This document shows positions 20,176-26,987 of a stretch of 37,023 nt of DNA, in pieces. The stretch's first letter is position 1; every line of letters begins with the position of its first letter. The DNA comes from Rubrivivax sp. (GTDB lineage Bacteria > Pseudomonadota > Gammaproteobacteria > Burkholderiales > Burkholderiaceae_C), in NCBI GenBank assembly GCA_016789955.1, contig JAEUPB010000055.1, positions 1-37,023 of the forward strand. The letters run 5' to 3'. A program made the position numbers and the translations under genes. The notes beneath the pieces were generated by a model. It ran no database searches. It worked only from the letters and a program-made list of their open reading frames with translations, and was not told where the DNA came from.

Positions 20176-21387
20176 TCAGCGCGCCGACCCGGCCGCTTCC
20201 GCGGTGCGCAACCGCCGCGCCACCCACGACCCGGCGCCCACGCCCGCGCCGACGATCCAGAACAGCAGCGCGGCGCCCACCACCGAGCCGGCCGCGCCGA
20301 ACACGATCGGCATCAGCGTGCTCGAGAGGTTCATCGCCATCGAGCGCACCGCCAGCGTCTCGCCGTGCCTGTTGTCGGGCGTCAGGTGGTGCAGCGTGGA
20401 CATGATCATCGGCTGCACCACGCCCAGCGTGATGCCCAGCAGCACGGCGCACGACCCCATCGCCCAGGGCGACGTGGCCAGCGGGTAGCCCGCGAACACC
20501 ACGGCCGTGCCCAGCATCGCGCCGCGGATCACCGTGCGCTCGCGCAACCGGTGCGCCAGCGCCGGCAGCACCAGCCGCACGGCGCTGACCGACAACGTGA
20601 AGGTGCCGAGCACCAGGCCGATCGTGGTGGCCGAGAAGCCGCGCTCGTGGCCGAGGATGGGCACGGCGAACGAGTGCACGTCCCAGCACATCGCCAGCAT
20701 CCAGTTCACGAACAGCAGCCGCTTCAGCCCCGGGGCCCGCAGCAGGTCGCGCGTGCCGTTGCTCCGGGTCTCGACGGCCCGCGCGGCCAGCGCCACGTGC
20801 GGCACGCTGCGCGCCGACACGAGCGTGGCCAGCGGCATCAGCAACAGCAGCAGATAGGCCCAGCGGAAGCCCGCGGCATCGATGACGAACCCGGCGCTCA
20901 CCGGCCCGATCACGTTGGAGAACGACGGCGCCACGCCCAGCCAGCTGAACAGCCGCACGCGTTCGGCGTTGTCGCGTGCCGCCAGCCCCGCGGTGCGCTG
21001 GATGGTGAGCATGCCGAGGTTGGCGCCCGTACCGGTGGCCATGCCTGCGATGGCCAGCGCCGCGAAGCGCAGCGGCCCGGCCACGAAGGTGGATGCGACG
21101 GCCATCACCATGCCGCCGGCGCTGATCAGCACGGCCAGCCGCACCGGCCGGTGGTAGCCGTGGCGGTCGGCCATGCGGCCGGCGTGCATCGCCATCACCA
21201 CCGGCGCGGCGGCGAACAGCGCCAGCAGCAGCCCCACGTTCCATTCGCTGTAGCCCTCGCGCAGCAACTGCAGCGGCGAGGCCATGCGCAGCCCGGCCAT
21301 CGCCGAGTGCAGGCCGAGCTGCCCGATCACCAGCGCGATCAGCACGCGGGCGCTGGTGTCGGGCCGGTGATGCTCGCCTTCAGCCAA
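20176..21387 (-). CDS. Major facilitator superfamily transporter
   Basis: A 403-residue inner-membrane permease with about 12 predicted hydrophobic helices. The MFS loop motif GRMADRHGYHRPVR falls after helix 2, and a related motif is in the second half. The substrate is unknown; the closest general type is the multidrug/efflux or DHA-like group. The reading frame has no usable ATG before helix 1. A TTG at 21387 has GAGGAG 6 nt upstream and gives an N-terminus (LAEGEHHRPDTSARV, with initiator Met) that keeps helix 1 whole. It overlaps the rmuC stop by 8 nt, so translation is probably coupled to rmuC. An ATG start inside helix 1 is unlikely. Confidence 0.87.
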   Translation of the reverse strand: MAEGEHHRPDTSARVLIALVIGQLGLHSAMAGLRMASPLQLLREGYSEWNVGLLLALFAAAPVVMAMHAGRMADRHGYHRPVRLAVLISAGGMVMAVASTFVAGPLRFAALAIAGMATGTGANLGMLTIQRTAGLAARDNAERVRLFSWLGVAPSFSNVIGPVSAGFVIDAAGFRWAYLLLLLMPLATLVSARSVPHVALAARAVETRSNGTRDLLRAPGLKRLLFVNWMLAMCWDVHSFAVPILGHERGFSATTIGLVLGTFTLSVSAVRLVLPALAHRLRERTVIRGAMLGTAVVFAGYPLATSPWAMGSCAVLLGITLGVVQPMIMSTLHHLTPDNRHGETLAVRSMAMNLSSTLMPIVFGAAGSVVGAALLFWIVGAGVGAGSWVARRLRTAEAAGSAR

Positions 21388-22672
21388 GCGGGCGCTCCTC
21401 GGCCCGGCCCGCCGCTGCTGCCGGCGCGTCGTCGGGGCCGCCGGCCAGGCCCGGCAGCAGCAACTGCGCATGGGCGTCCGGCAGCGCCTCCACCTGCTTC
21501 AGGCTGCGCTCCATCGCCCGCGTGCGCTGTTGCGCGCTGTCGATGGTCTGCGTGGCCTCCTCGAGCTTGCGGCGGGTGCGCGTCAGCACGTCACCGAACT
21601 TGCCGAACTCGGTCTTCACGGCGCCCAGCACCTCCCAGACCTCGGCCGAACGGCGCTCCAGCGCCAGCGTGCGGAAGCCCATCTGCAGGCTCGACAGCGT
21701 CGCCAGCAGCGTCGTCGGCCCGGTGAGCACGATCTTGTGCTCGCGCTGCATTCCTTCGACCAGCCCGGGCCGCCGCAGCGCCTCCGCGTACAGCCCTTCG
21801 GTGGGCACGAACAGGATCGCGAAGTCGGTGGTGTGCGGGGCGCCGACGTACTTCTCGCGGATCCTGCGCGCCTCCAGCCGCAACCGCTGCTCGAGCGCCT
21901 TGCCCGCGGCCTCGACGGCCGCCACGTCGGCGCGCTCCTGGGCATCGACGAGCCGCTCGTAGTCCTCGCGCGGGAACTTCGCATCGACCGGCAGCCAGAT
22001 CGGTGGCCCGTCGGCCCGCGGCCCCGGCAGCCGGACCGCGAACTCCACGCGCTCGGAGGAGCCCGGCAGCGTGGCCACGTTGCGCGCGTACTGCTCCGGC
22101 GCCAGCACCTCCTCGATCAGCGCGGCCAGCTGCGTCTCGCCGAACACGCCGCGCGCCTTCACGTTCGAGAGCACGCGCTGCAGCGCACCGACGTCGCGCG
22201 CCAGCGTCTGCATCTCGCCCAGGCCGCGGTGCACCTGCTCCAGCCGCTCGGCCACCTGGCGGAAGCTCTCCGACAAGCGCTGCTCGAGCGTGGCGTGCAG
22301 CTTCTCGTCGACCGTCGCGCGCATCTGCTCGAGCTTGCGCTCGTTGCCTTCCTGCAGCGTGGCCAGGCGCGCCTCGATCGTCTCCTGCAGCCGGCCGAGC
22401 TGCACGCGGAACGAGTCGATCTGCTCGTTCTGCGTGCGGGCCACGTCACCGCCCTGCGCCAGCAGCAGCTGCTGCAAGTGGGCCATGTCGCCGCGCGTGG
22501 CCTGCGCGGTGCGGGCCAGCTCGTCGCGCAGCGCGCGTTCGAGGTCCCGCAGCGGGGCGTGGATCGCCTGCTCGGCGTCGATCGCGGCCGGGCGGCGCAT
22601 CCACAACGCGATCAGCAGCACCCCCTGGAGCACCAGCAGCGCCAGTGCCCCCCACCCCATCCACGTCGGCAT
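21380..22672 (-). CDS. rmuC: DNA recombination protein RmuC
   Basis: A 430-residue RmuC-family protein. It has one N-terminal membrane segment (about residues 6-25, GWGALALLVLQGVLLIALWM), a long coiled coil (about 40-190, rich in Glu, Gln and Arg), then the conserved RmuC nuclease-like domain with LPVDAKFPREDYERL near residue 227, TTDFAILFVPTEGLYAEAL near 280, and LTGPTTLLATL near 315. RmuC limits inversions at short inverted repeats. It lies 12 nt after the hydroxyacid dehydrogenase in the opposite reading order on the same strand: the dehydrogenase is the upstream gene. Confidence 0.94.
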   Translation of the reverse strand: MPTWMGWGALALLVLQGVLLIALWMRRPAAIDAEQAIHAPLRDLERALRDELARTAQATRGDMAHLQQLLLAQGGDVARTQNEQIDSFRVQLGRLQETIEARLATLQEGNERKLEQMRATVDEKLHATLEQRLSESFRQVAERLEQVHRGLGEMQTLARDVGALQRVLSNVKARGVFGETQLAALIEEVLAPEQYARNVATLPGSSERVEFAVRLPGPRADGPPIWLPVDAKFPREDYERLVDAQERADVAAVEAAGKALEQRLRLEARRIREKYVGAPHTTDFAILFVPTEGLYAEALRRPGLVEGMQREHKIVLTGPTTLLATLSSLQMGFRTLALERRSAEVWEVLGAVKTEFGKFGDVLTRTRRKLEEATQTIDSAQQRTRAMERSLKQVEALPDAHAQLLLPGLAGGPDDAPAAAAGRAEERPLG

Positions 22673-22684
22673 GCGGCGATTGTC

Positions 22685-23665
22685 TCAGCCGCGTGGCTGC
22701 AGGCCCTCGGCGTTGATCGGCGTCGGCGGCGTCCCGCCGGTGAGCGCCGCCAGCAGGTTGTCGGCCGCGAGATCGGCCATCGCCCGGCGCGTGGCCACCG
22801 TGGCGCTGGCGATGTGCGGCGTCAGCACGACGTTGGGCACGGTGAGCAGGTCCGGATGCACGGCGGGCTCGCCCTCGAACACGTCCAGGCCGGCCGCCGC
22901 GATGCGGCGCTCGCGCAGCGCGGCCGCCAGCGCAGCGTCGTCGACGATGCCGCCGCGCGCGATGTTGGTGAGCGTCGCCGTCGGCTTCATCAGCGCCAGC
23001 TCGGCCGCGCCGATCGCATGGTGGCTCCCGGCGCTGTACGGCAGCACGAGCACCAGGTGATCGGCCTCGCGCAGCAGCGTGGCCTTGTCGACCCAGGTCG
23101 CGCGCAGCGCCGCCTCCTGCGCCGCGGGCAGGCGCGAGCGGTTGTGATAGATCACGCGCATGCCGAAGCCGTGGGCGCCACGGCGCGCGATGGCGCCCCC
23201 GATGCGTCCCATGCCGAGGATGCCGAGCGTCGCGCCGTGCACGTCGCTGCCGATGAACATGTCGTACGACCACTTCTGCCAGCGCCCGGCCCGCAAGTAG
23301 TGCTCGCTCTCGGCGATGCGGCGTGCGGTGGCCATCATCAGGGCGAAGCCGAAGTCGGCGGTGGTCTCGGTCAGCACCTCGGGCGTGTTGGTCAGCAGCA
23401 CGCCCCGGGCGCTGGCGGCCGGCACGTCGAAGTTGTTGTAGCCCACCGCCATGTTGGCCACCACGCGCAGCCGCGGGCAGGCGTCGAGCAGCGCGCCGTC
23501 GATGCGCTCGCTGCCGGTTGTGATCGCGCCGTCCTTGTCGCTCAGTCGTTCCCGCAGTTCCTCGGCCGAGTAGACGCGGTCGTCCTGGTTGGCCTCGACT
23601 TCGACGTGGCGTCGCAGCCGCTCGAGGACCTCGGGGAACACCGCCCTTGCAACGAGCACCTTCAT
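22685..23665 (-). CDS. D-2-hydroxyacid dehydrogenase (glyoxylate/hydroxypyruvate reductase type)
   Basis: A 326-residue NAD(P)-dependent dehydrogenase. It has the substrate-side VANMAVGYNNFD motif, the Rossmann motif GILGMGRIGGAIA near residue 153, the catalytic Arg in NIARGGIVDD, the Glu in FEGEP, and the His in LTPHIASAT. The pattern is that of D-glycerate dehydrogenase/glyoxylate reductase (GhrB/GyaR-like) rather than SerA or lactate dehydrogenase. The codons before MKVLVAR are GTG-ATG-ATG. The ATG at 23665 sits 5 nt after GAGG and gives the family start; 23668 is also possible. Its neighbours give no pathway context. Confidence 0.88.
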   Translation of the reverse strand: MKVLVARAVFPEVLERLRRHVEVEANQDDRVYSAEELRERLSDKDGAITTGSERIDGALLDACPRLRVVANMAVGYNNFDVPAASARGVLLTNTPEVLTETTADFGFALMMATARRIAESEHYLRAGRWQKWSYDMFIGSDVHGATLGILGMGRIGGAIARRGAHGFGMRVIYHNRSRLPAAQEAALRATWVDKATLLREADHLVLVLPYSAGSHHAIGAAELALMKPTATLTNIARGGIVDDAALAAALRERRIAAAGLDVFEGEPAVHPDLLTVPNVVLTPHIASATVATRRAMADLAADNLLAALTGGTPPTPINAEGLQPRG

Positions 23666-23681
23666 CATCACCTCGAATCGA

Positions 23682-24998
23682 TCAGCGCAGCGCGGCGCCA
23701 GGGTGGAAACCGATGAGCGCGAGCATCACGAGGTAGCCGACGACGTAGGCCAGCGCCACGTGCCAGCCATGCCGCAGCCACTGCCCCACCGAACGCGCCT
23801 GCGGGTACATGTTGGACAGCGCCACGCCAGCCGACGAGCCGAACCAGATCATCGAGCCGCCGAAACCCACCGCATACGCCAGGAAGCCCCAGTCGTAGCC
23901 GCCCTGCTTGAGCGCCAGCGCCGTCAGCGGGATGTTGTCGAATACCGCCGAGACGAAGCCCAGGCCCATCGCCGTCTGCCACGACGCAGCAGGCAACTGC
24001 TCCACCGGCATCATCGATGCGCACAGCACCAGCGACAGCAGGAACACCGAGCCCTTCAGCGCGCCCGGCAGCAGGCTCCAGGTCGGCGCCCGCAACGCCG
24101 CGCAGGCCAGGATGGCCACCCACACCGCGGCACCGAGGAAGGGGAAGTGATCGGCGATGTCGCTGTAGCGCGTGTTGATCATCACGTTGACGAAGATCGC
24201 CGCCGCCAGGATCACGATCACGATGCCGACGCGCACCCAGTCCACATGCACACGTGCATCGGCATCCTTCTGGATCGGTGAATAGGCCTGCTGCTGCAGC
24301 GAAGCCGGAATGCCGAACACCACCATCGCCACGCCCGACGCGATGAAGGCCTCGAGCACATCGATCGGATGCACGCCGGCGATCCACATCATCGTGGTAG
24401 TGGTGTCGCCCACCACGCTGCCGGCCCCGCCGGCGTTGGACGCCGCGACGATCGCCGCGAGGTAGCCGATGTGCACCTTGCCGCGGAACACCGTGTGGGC
24501 CACGGCGCCGCCGATCATCGCGGCGGCGATGTTGTCGAGGAAGCTCGACAGCACGAACACCAGCACCAGCAGCACGAAGCAGCCCTTCCAGTCGTCGGGC
24601 AGGAAGCGCGGCAGCACGGCCGGCACCTCGCTCTTCTCGAACAGGTCGGCCAGCAGCGAGAAGCCCAGCAGCAGCAGCAGGAGGTTCGACAGGATCACCC
24701 ACTCGTGCCCGAGGTGGGCCGCAAAGCCGCCGACGCCCGCCCCGGTCTTGAACGGAGACACCAGGATCTTGTAGAGCGAGATCAACGCCGCGCCGCCCAG
24801 CGCGATGCGCAGGGTGTGGGCATGGAACAGCGCCACACCGGCCAGCACCGTCGCGAACAGGATGAACTCGACCGGCACCGGGCCGATCGACGGGCCCTGG
24901 AAGGCTGCGGACGCCGTGGCCGCCTGAACCGCCGCCGGCCCGGCCAGCAGCACGGCAAACAGCAGGGCCGCAGCCACGATCCTCGTTGTTGTCGTCAT
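23682..24998 (-). CDS. NhaD/ArsB-type (ion transporter superfamily) membrane permease
   Basis: A 438-residue integral membrane protein with about 11-12 hydrophobic helices and a cleavable-looking N-terminus (AAALLFAVLLAGPAAVQAA). Two repeated half-site signatures of the ion transporter superfamily are visible: SSFLDNIAAAMIGGAVA followed by SNAGGAGSVVGDTTTTM in the first half, and SAVFDNIPLTALAL followed by GFGGSMIWFGSSAGVAL in the second. These Asp-Asn and Ser/Thr-Gly motifs line the transport path in NhaD Na+/H+ antiporters and related SLC13/ArsB carriers. The transported ion or carboxylate cannot be told. It precedes the hydroxyacid dehydrogenase gene by 16 nt. Confidence 0.85.
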   Translation of the reverse strand: MTTTTRIVAAALLFAVLLAGPAAVQAATASAAFQGPSIGPVPVEFILFATVLAGVALFHAHTLRIALGGAALISLYKILVSPFKTGAGVGGFAAHLGHEWVILSNLLLLLLGFSLLADLFEKSEVPAVLPRFLPDDWKGCFVLLVLVFVLSSFLDNIAAAMIGGAVAHTVFRGKVHIGYLAAIVAASNAGGAGSVVGDTTTTMMWIAGVHPIDVLEAFIASGVAMVVFGIPASLQQQAYSPIQKDADARVHVDWVRVGIVIVILAAAIFVNVMINTRYSDIADHFPFLGAAVWVAILACAALRAPTWSLLPGALKGSVFLLSLVLCASMMPVEQLPAASWQTAMGLGFVSAVFDNIPLTALALKQGGYDWGFLAYAVGFGGSMIWFGSSAGVALSNMYPQARSVGQWLRHGWHVALAYVVGYLVMLALIGFHPGAALR

Positions 24999-25040
24999 CC
25001 GATCCGCCTCACTCCCACCCCCACGGGCGGAAGGTGCATT

Positions 25041-25979
25041 CTAGGAAGCCACCCAGGCCGACCACGACGCGCAAGCTTGCGCCAGGGTGCGCTCGTGGAT
25101 GGCCACGGTGACGTCCAGGTCGCGCCCGTAGCCGCCGGCCATCGACACCGCCACCGGAATGCGTCGCGCCCGCAAGACCTCGAACACGCGCCGGTCGCGC
25201 TCGGCCAGGCCCGATTGCGTCAGCTTCAGGCGGCCGAGCCGGTCGTTCTCGTGGGCGTCGGCGCCGGCGAGGTAGAAGGCCAGGCCGAACGGCGCATCGG
25301 CGTGGGCGATCCAGGCCTGTGCCAGCGCCGCATCCAGCGCCGACAGGTACTCGCCATCGCCGCAGCCGTCTGGGAGTTCCACGTCGAGGCTGCTGCGCTC
25401 CTTGCGGAAGGGGAAGTTCTTCGCCCCGTGCAGCGACAGCGTGTAGACCGTCGGGTCGCCGGCGAAGATGGCGGCGGTGCCGTTGCCCTGGTGCACGTCG
25501 AGGTCGATCACCAGCACCCGCAGCAGCTGCCGTGCACGGCGGTGCCACTCGGCCTGCATCAGGCGCGCCGCCACGGCGGTGTCGTTGAACACGCAGTAGC
25601 CCGATCCCTTGTGCGCGTAGGCGTGGTGCGTGCCGCCCGCCAGGTTCGCCGCCACGCCTTCGCCGCCGGCCAGCGCGGCGCGCGCCGCGCAGATCGTCGC
25701 CCCCACCGAGCGCCGAGCGCGTTCGACCATGCGCTCCGACCACGGAAAGCCGATCTCGCGCTGCTGGGCCGCGCTGGTGGTGCCCTGCACCACGGCATCG
25801 ATCCACGCCGGGTCGTGCGCCAGCGCCAGTTCGCCATCGGTGGCCGGATCGGCCTCGACCACCCGCAGCGGCGGCAGGCTCGCCTGCACGCGCTCGCGCA
25901 GCAGCCGGTACTTGGTCATCGGGAAGGTGTGCCCCGCCGGCAGCGGCAGCACGAAGGTGTCCGAGTGGAAGGCCTGCAC
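25041..25979 (-). CDS. Histone deacetylase-family amidohydrolase, GTG start
   Basis: A 312-residue zinc amidohydrolase of the HDAC/acetoin utilisation/acetylpolyamine superfamily. It shows the GGTHHAYAHKGSGYC active-site His pair near residue 117, zinc ligands in DLDVHQGNGTAAIF and GADAHENDRLG, and the C-terminal MAGGYG with its loop glycines. Bacterial members deacetylate acetylpolyamines, acetyl-lysine or other amides; the substrate here is unknown. The start codon is GTG at 25979. The opening SDTFVLPLPAGHTFPMTKYR fits the family start. A -10-like TAGAAT lies 9 nt before the GTG with no ribosome binding site. Its promoter region overlaps the first candidate PhaR operator of phaP. Confidence 0.88.
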   Translation of the reverse strand: MQAFHSDTFVLPLPAGHTFPMTKYRLLRERVQASLPPLRVVEADPATDGELALAHDPAWIDAVVQGTTSAAQQREIGFPWSERMVERARRSVGATICAARAALAGGEGVAANLAGGTHHAYAHKGSGYCVFNDTAVAARLMQAEWHRRARQLLRVLVIDLDVHQGNGTAAIFAGDPTVYTLSLHGAKNFPFRKERSSLDVELPDGCGDGEYLSALDAALAQAWIAHADAPFGLAFYLAGADAHENDRLGRLKLTQSGLAERDRRVFEVLRARRIPVAVSMAGGYGRDLDVTVAIHERTLAQACASWSAWVAS

Positions 25980-26013
25980 GGGGGCGGGATTCTAGAAAGG
26001 CATCCCTAGAATG

Positions 26014-26027
26014 TTGCAGCGCAGCAA
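26014..26027. promoter_or_regulatory. Candidate PhaR operator 1
   Basis: TTGCAGCGCAGCAA, an interrupted inverted repeat (TTGC-N6-GCAA). A copy with one difference lies 59 bp downstream. PhaR is the known repressor of phasin genes in PHA producers and binds TGC/GCA-rich sites. This copy lies upstream of the phaP -35 box and within the -35 zone of the divergent deacetylase gene. Confidence 0.6.
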
Positions 26028-26034
26028 AAACCGC

Positions 26035-26062
26035 TTGCAAGCCCTGGGGGGAACCCTATACT
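26035..26062 (+). promoter_or_regulatory. phaP promoter
   Basis: -35 TTGCAA (26035-26040), a 16-bp spacer, and -10 TATACT (26057-26062). Transcription would begin near 26069, giving a leader of about 65 nt before the phasin ATG. The promoter is bracketed by the two candidate PhaR operators. Confidence 0.7.
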
Positions 26063-26072
26063 TGAGTCCATG

Positions 26073-26086
26073 TTGCAGTGCAGCAA
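26073..26086. promoter_or_regulatory. Candidate PhaR operator 2
   Basis: TTGCAGTGCAGCAA, differing from operator 1 at one base. It lies immediately downstream of the expected phaP transcription start, where a bound repressor would block RNA polymerase. Confidence 0.65.
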
Positions 26087-26134
26087 ACCTGCAAGGCGAC
26101 GTAGACAGATCCCCCCACGACTTTGGAGATTCAC

Positions 26135-26689
26135 ATGAGCTACACCGCTGACCAACTGCTGGCTGCCCACAAGGCCAACCTCGAAACCTTCTTCGGCCTG
26201 TCCCACAAGGCGTTCGAAGGCGTCGAGAAGATCGTCGAACTGAACCTGCAGACGGCCAAGACCACGCTGAACGAGGTCGCCGAGACCGCCCAGGCCGCCC
26301 TGTCGGTCAAGGACCCGCAGGAACTGTTCGCCCTGCAGGCCAGCCTGCTGCAGCCCAGCGCCGAGAAGGCCGCTGCCTACGGTCGCCACCTGTACGACAT
26401 CGTTGCCGGCACCAACGCCGAAGTGACCAAGGTCGCTGAAGCCACCGTCGCCGACTCGCAGAAGAAGGTCCTGTCGCTGGTCGACAACGCCGTCAAGAAC
26501 GCGCCGGCCGGCACCGAGAACGCAGTGGCGATGGTCAAGTCGGCCATCACCGCGGCGAACAACGCCTTCGAAAGCGCCCAGAAGGCCGCCAAGCAAGCCG
26601 CCGAAGTGGCCGAAGCGAACTTCCAGGCTGTGACCAACACCGCCGTCAAGGCCAGCCAGGCCCCGGCGAAGAGCAAGCGCGCCGCCTGA
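26135..26689 (+). CDS. phaP: Phasin PhaP (granule-associated protein)
   Basis: A 184-residue amphipathic helical protein that coats polyhydroxybutyrate granules and controls their number and size. The phasin_2 domain covers about residues 5-115, with the typical [19 protein letters not shown] segment at 15-33 and long Ala/Lys/Glu helices after it. The C-terminus is Lys/Arg-rich (SKRAA). ATG 26135 has GGAG 6 nt upstream; an in-frame ATG at 26123 lacks a ribosome binding site. Codon use is strongly biased to AAG, CTG and GCC, as expected of a highly expressed gene. It is followed by a strong terminator. Two candidate PhaR sites around the promoter suggest that PHA synthesis relieves repression. 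Confidence 0.95.
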   Translation: MSYTADQLLAAHKANLETFFGLSHKAFEGVEKIVELNLQTAKTTLNEVAETAQAALSVKDPQELFALQASLLQPSAEKAAAYGRHLYDIVAGTNAEVTKVAEATVADSQKKVLSLVDNAVKNAPAGTENAVAMVKSAITAANNAFESAQKAAKQAAEVAEANFQAVTNTAVKASQAPAKSKRAA

Positions 26690-26828
26690 TCAGGCGCCCT
26701 GCCGAGGACTCCCGCGCCATCCGGAGGTTGAACTTTCGGGTGTGCGACGCATCTGAGTAAGGCCCCGACGCCCTTCGGTCGGGGTTCTCTCTGGAAGGTT
26801 GTCTCCTCGGTACCACTCAGGTACCTTC

Positions 26829-26857
26829 CGGCCCGGTGGCGACACCGGGCCGTTTTT
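26829..26857 (+). terminator. Rho-independent terminator after phaP
   Basis: A perfect 10-bp stem, CGGCCCGGTG (26829-26838) with CACCGGGCCG (26843-26852), closed by a GCGA (GNRA) tetraloop and followed by TTTTT (26853-26857). It separates phaP from the cysI operon. Confidence 0.93.
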
Positions 26858-26912
26858 CTTTTGGATGGCGGTGACAAGTTTCGCTTCATGCCTCGGACGG
26901 CATAAGCAATCG

Positions 26913-26953
26913 ACTACTTTGTAGTTCTCATTCATAAGAGGCATTCCTAGAGT
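26913..26953 (+). promoter_or_regulatory. Candidate cysI operon promoter and operator
   Basis: -35 TTCTCA (26925-26930), a 17-bp spacer, and -10 TAGAGT (26948-26953). Just upstream is an inverted repeat ACTAC-TTT-GTAGT (26913-26925) that touches the -35 box and could be a regulator site; CysB or another regulator cannot be assigned by eye. Downstream an imperfect inverted repeat (GGCTC 26957-26961 with GAGCC 26983-26987, and GCCGGC 26962-26967 with 26975-26980, allowing a CC bulge) ends at the base before the cysI ATG. Confidence 0.5.
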
Positions 26954-26987
26954 TCGGGCTCGCCGGCATGAACCGCCGGCCCGAGCC

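Larger units (their letters stand above)
26690..26987 (+). other. Intergenic region phaP-cysI: structured 3' region, terminator, cysI promoter
   Basis: A 298-bp stretch with no convincing gene. After the phaP stop it holds a 7-bp hairpin (CCCCGAC 26763-26769 with GTCGGGG 26778-26784), then an inverted repeat GGAAGGT/ACCTTCC (26793-26799 with 26823-26829) that encloses GGTACC-ACTCA-GGTACC, then the strong terminator at 26829-26857. The remainder is the AT-richer promoter region of cysI. Confidence 0.6.
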
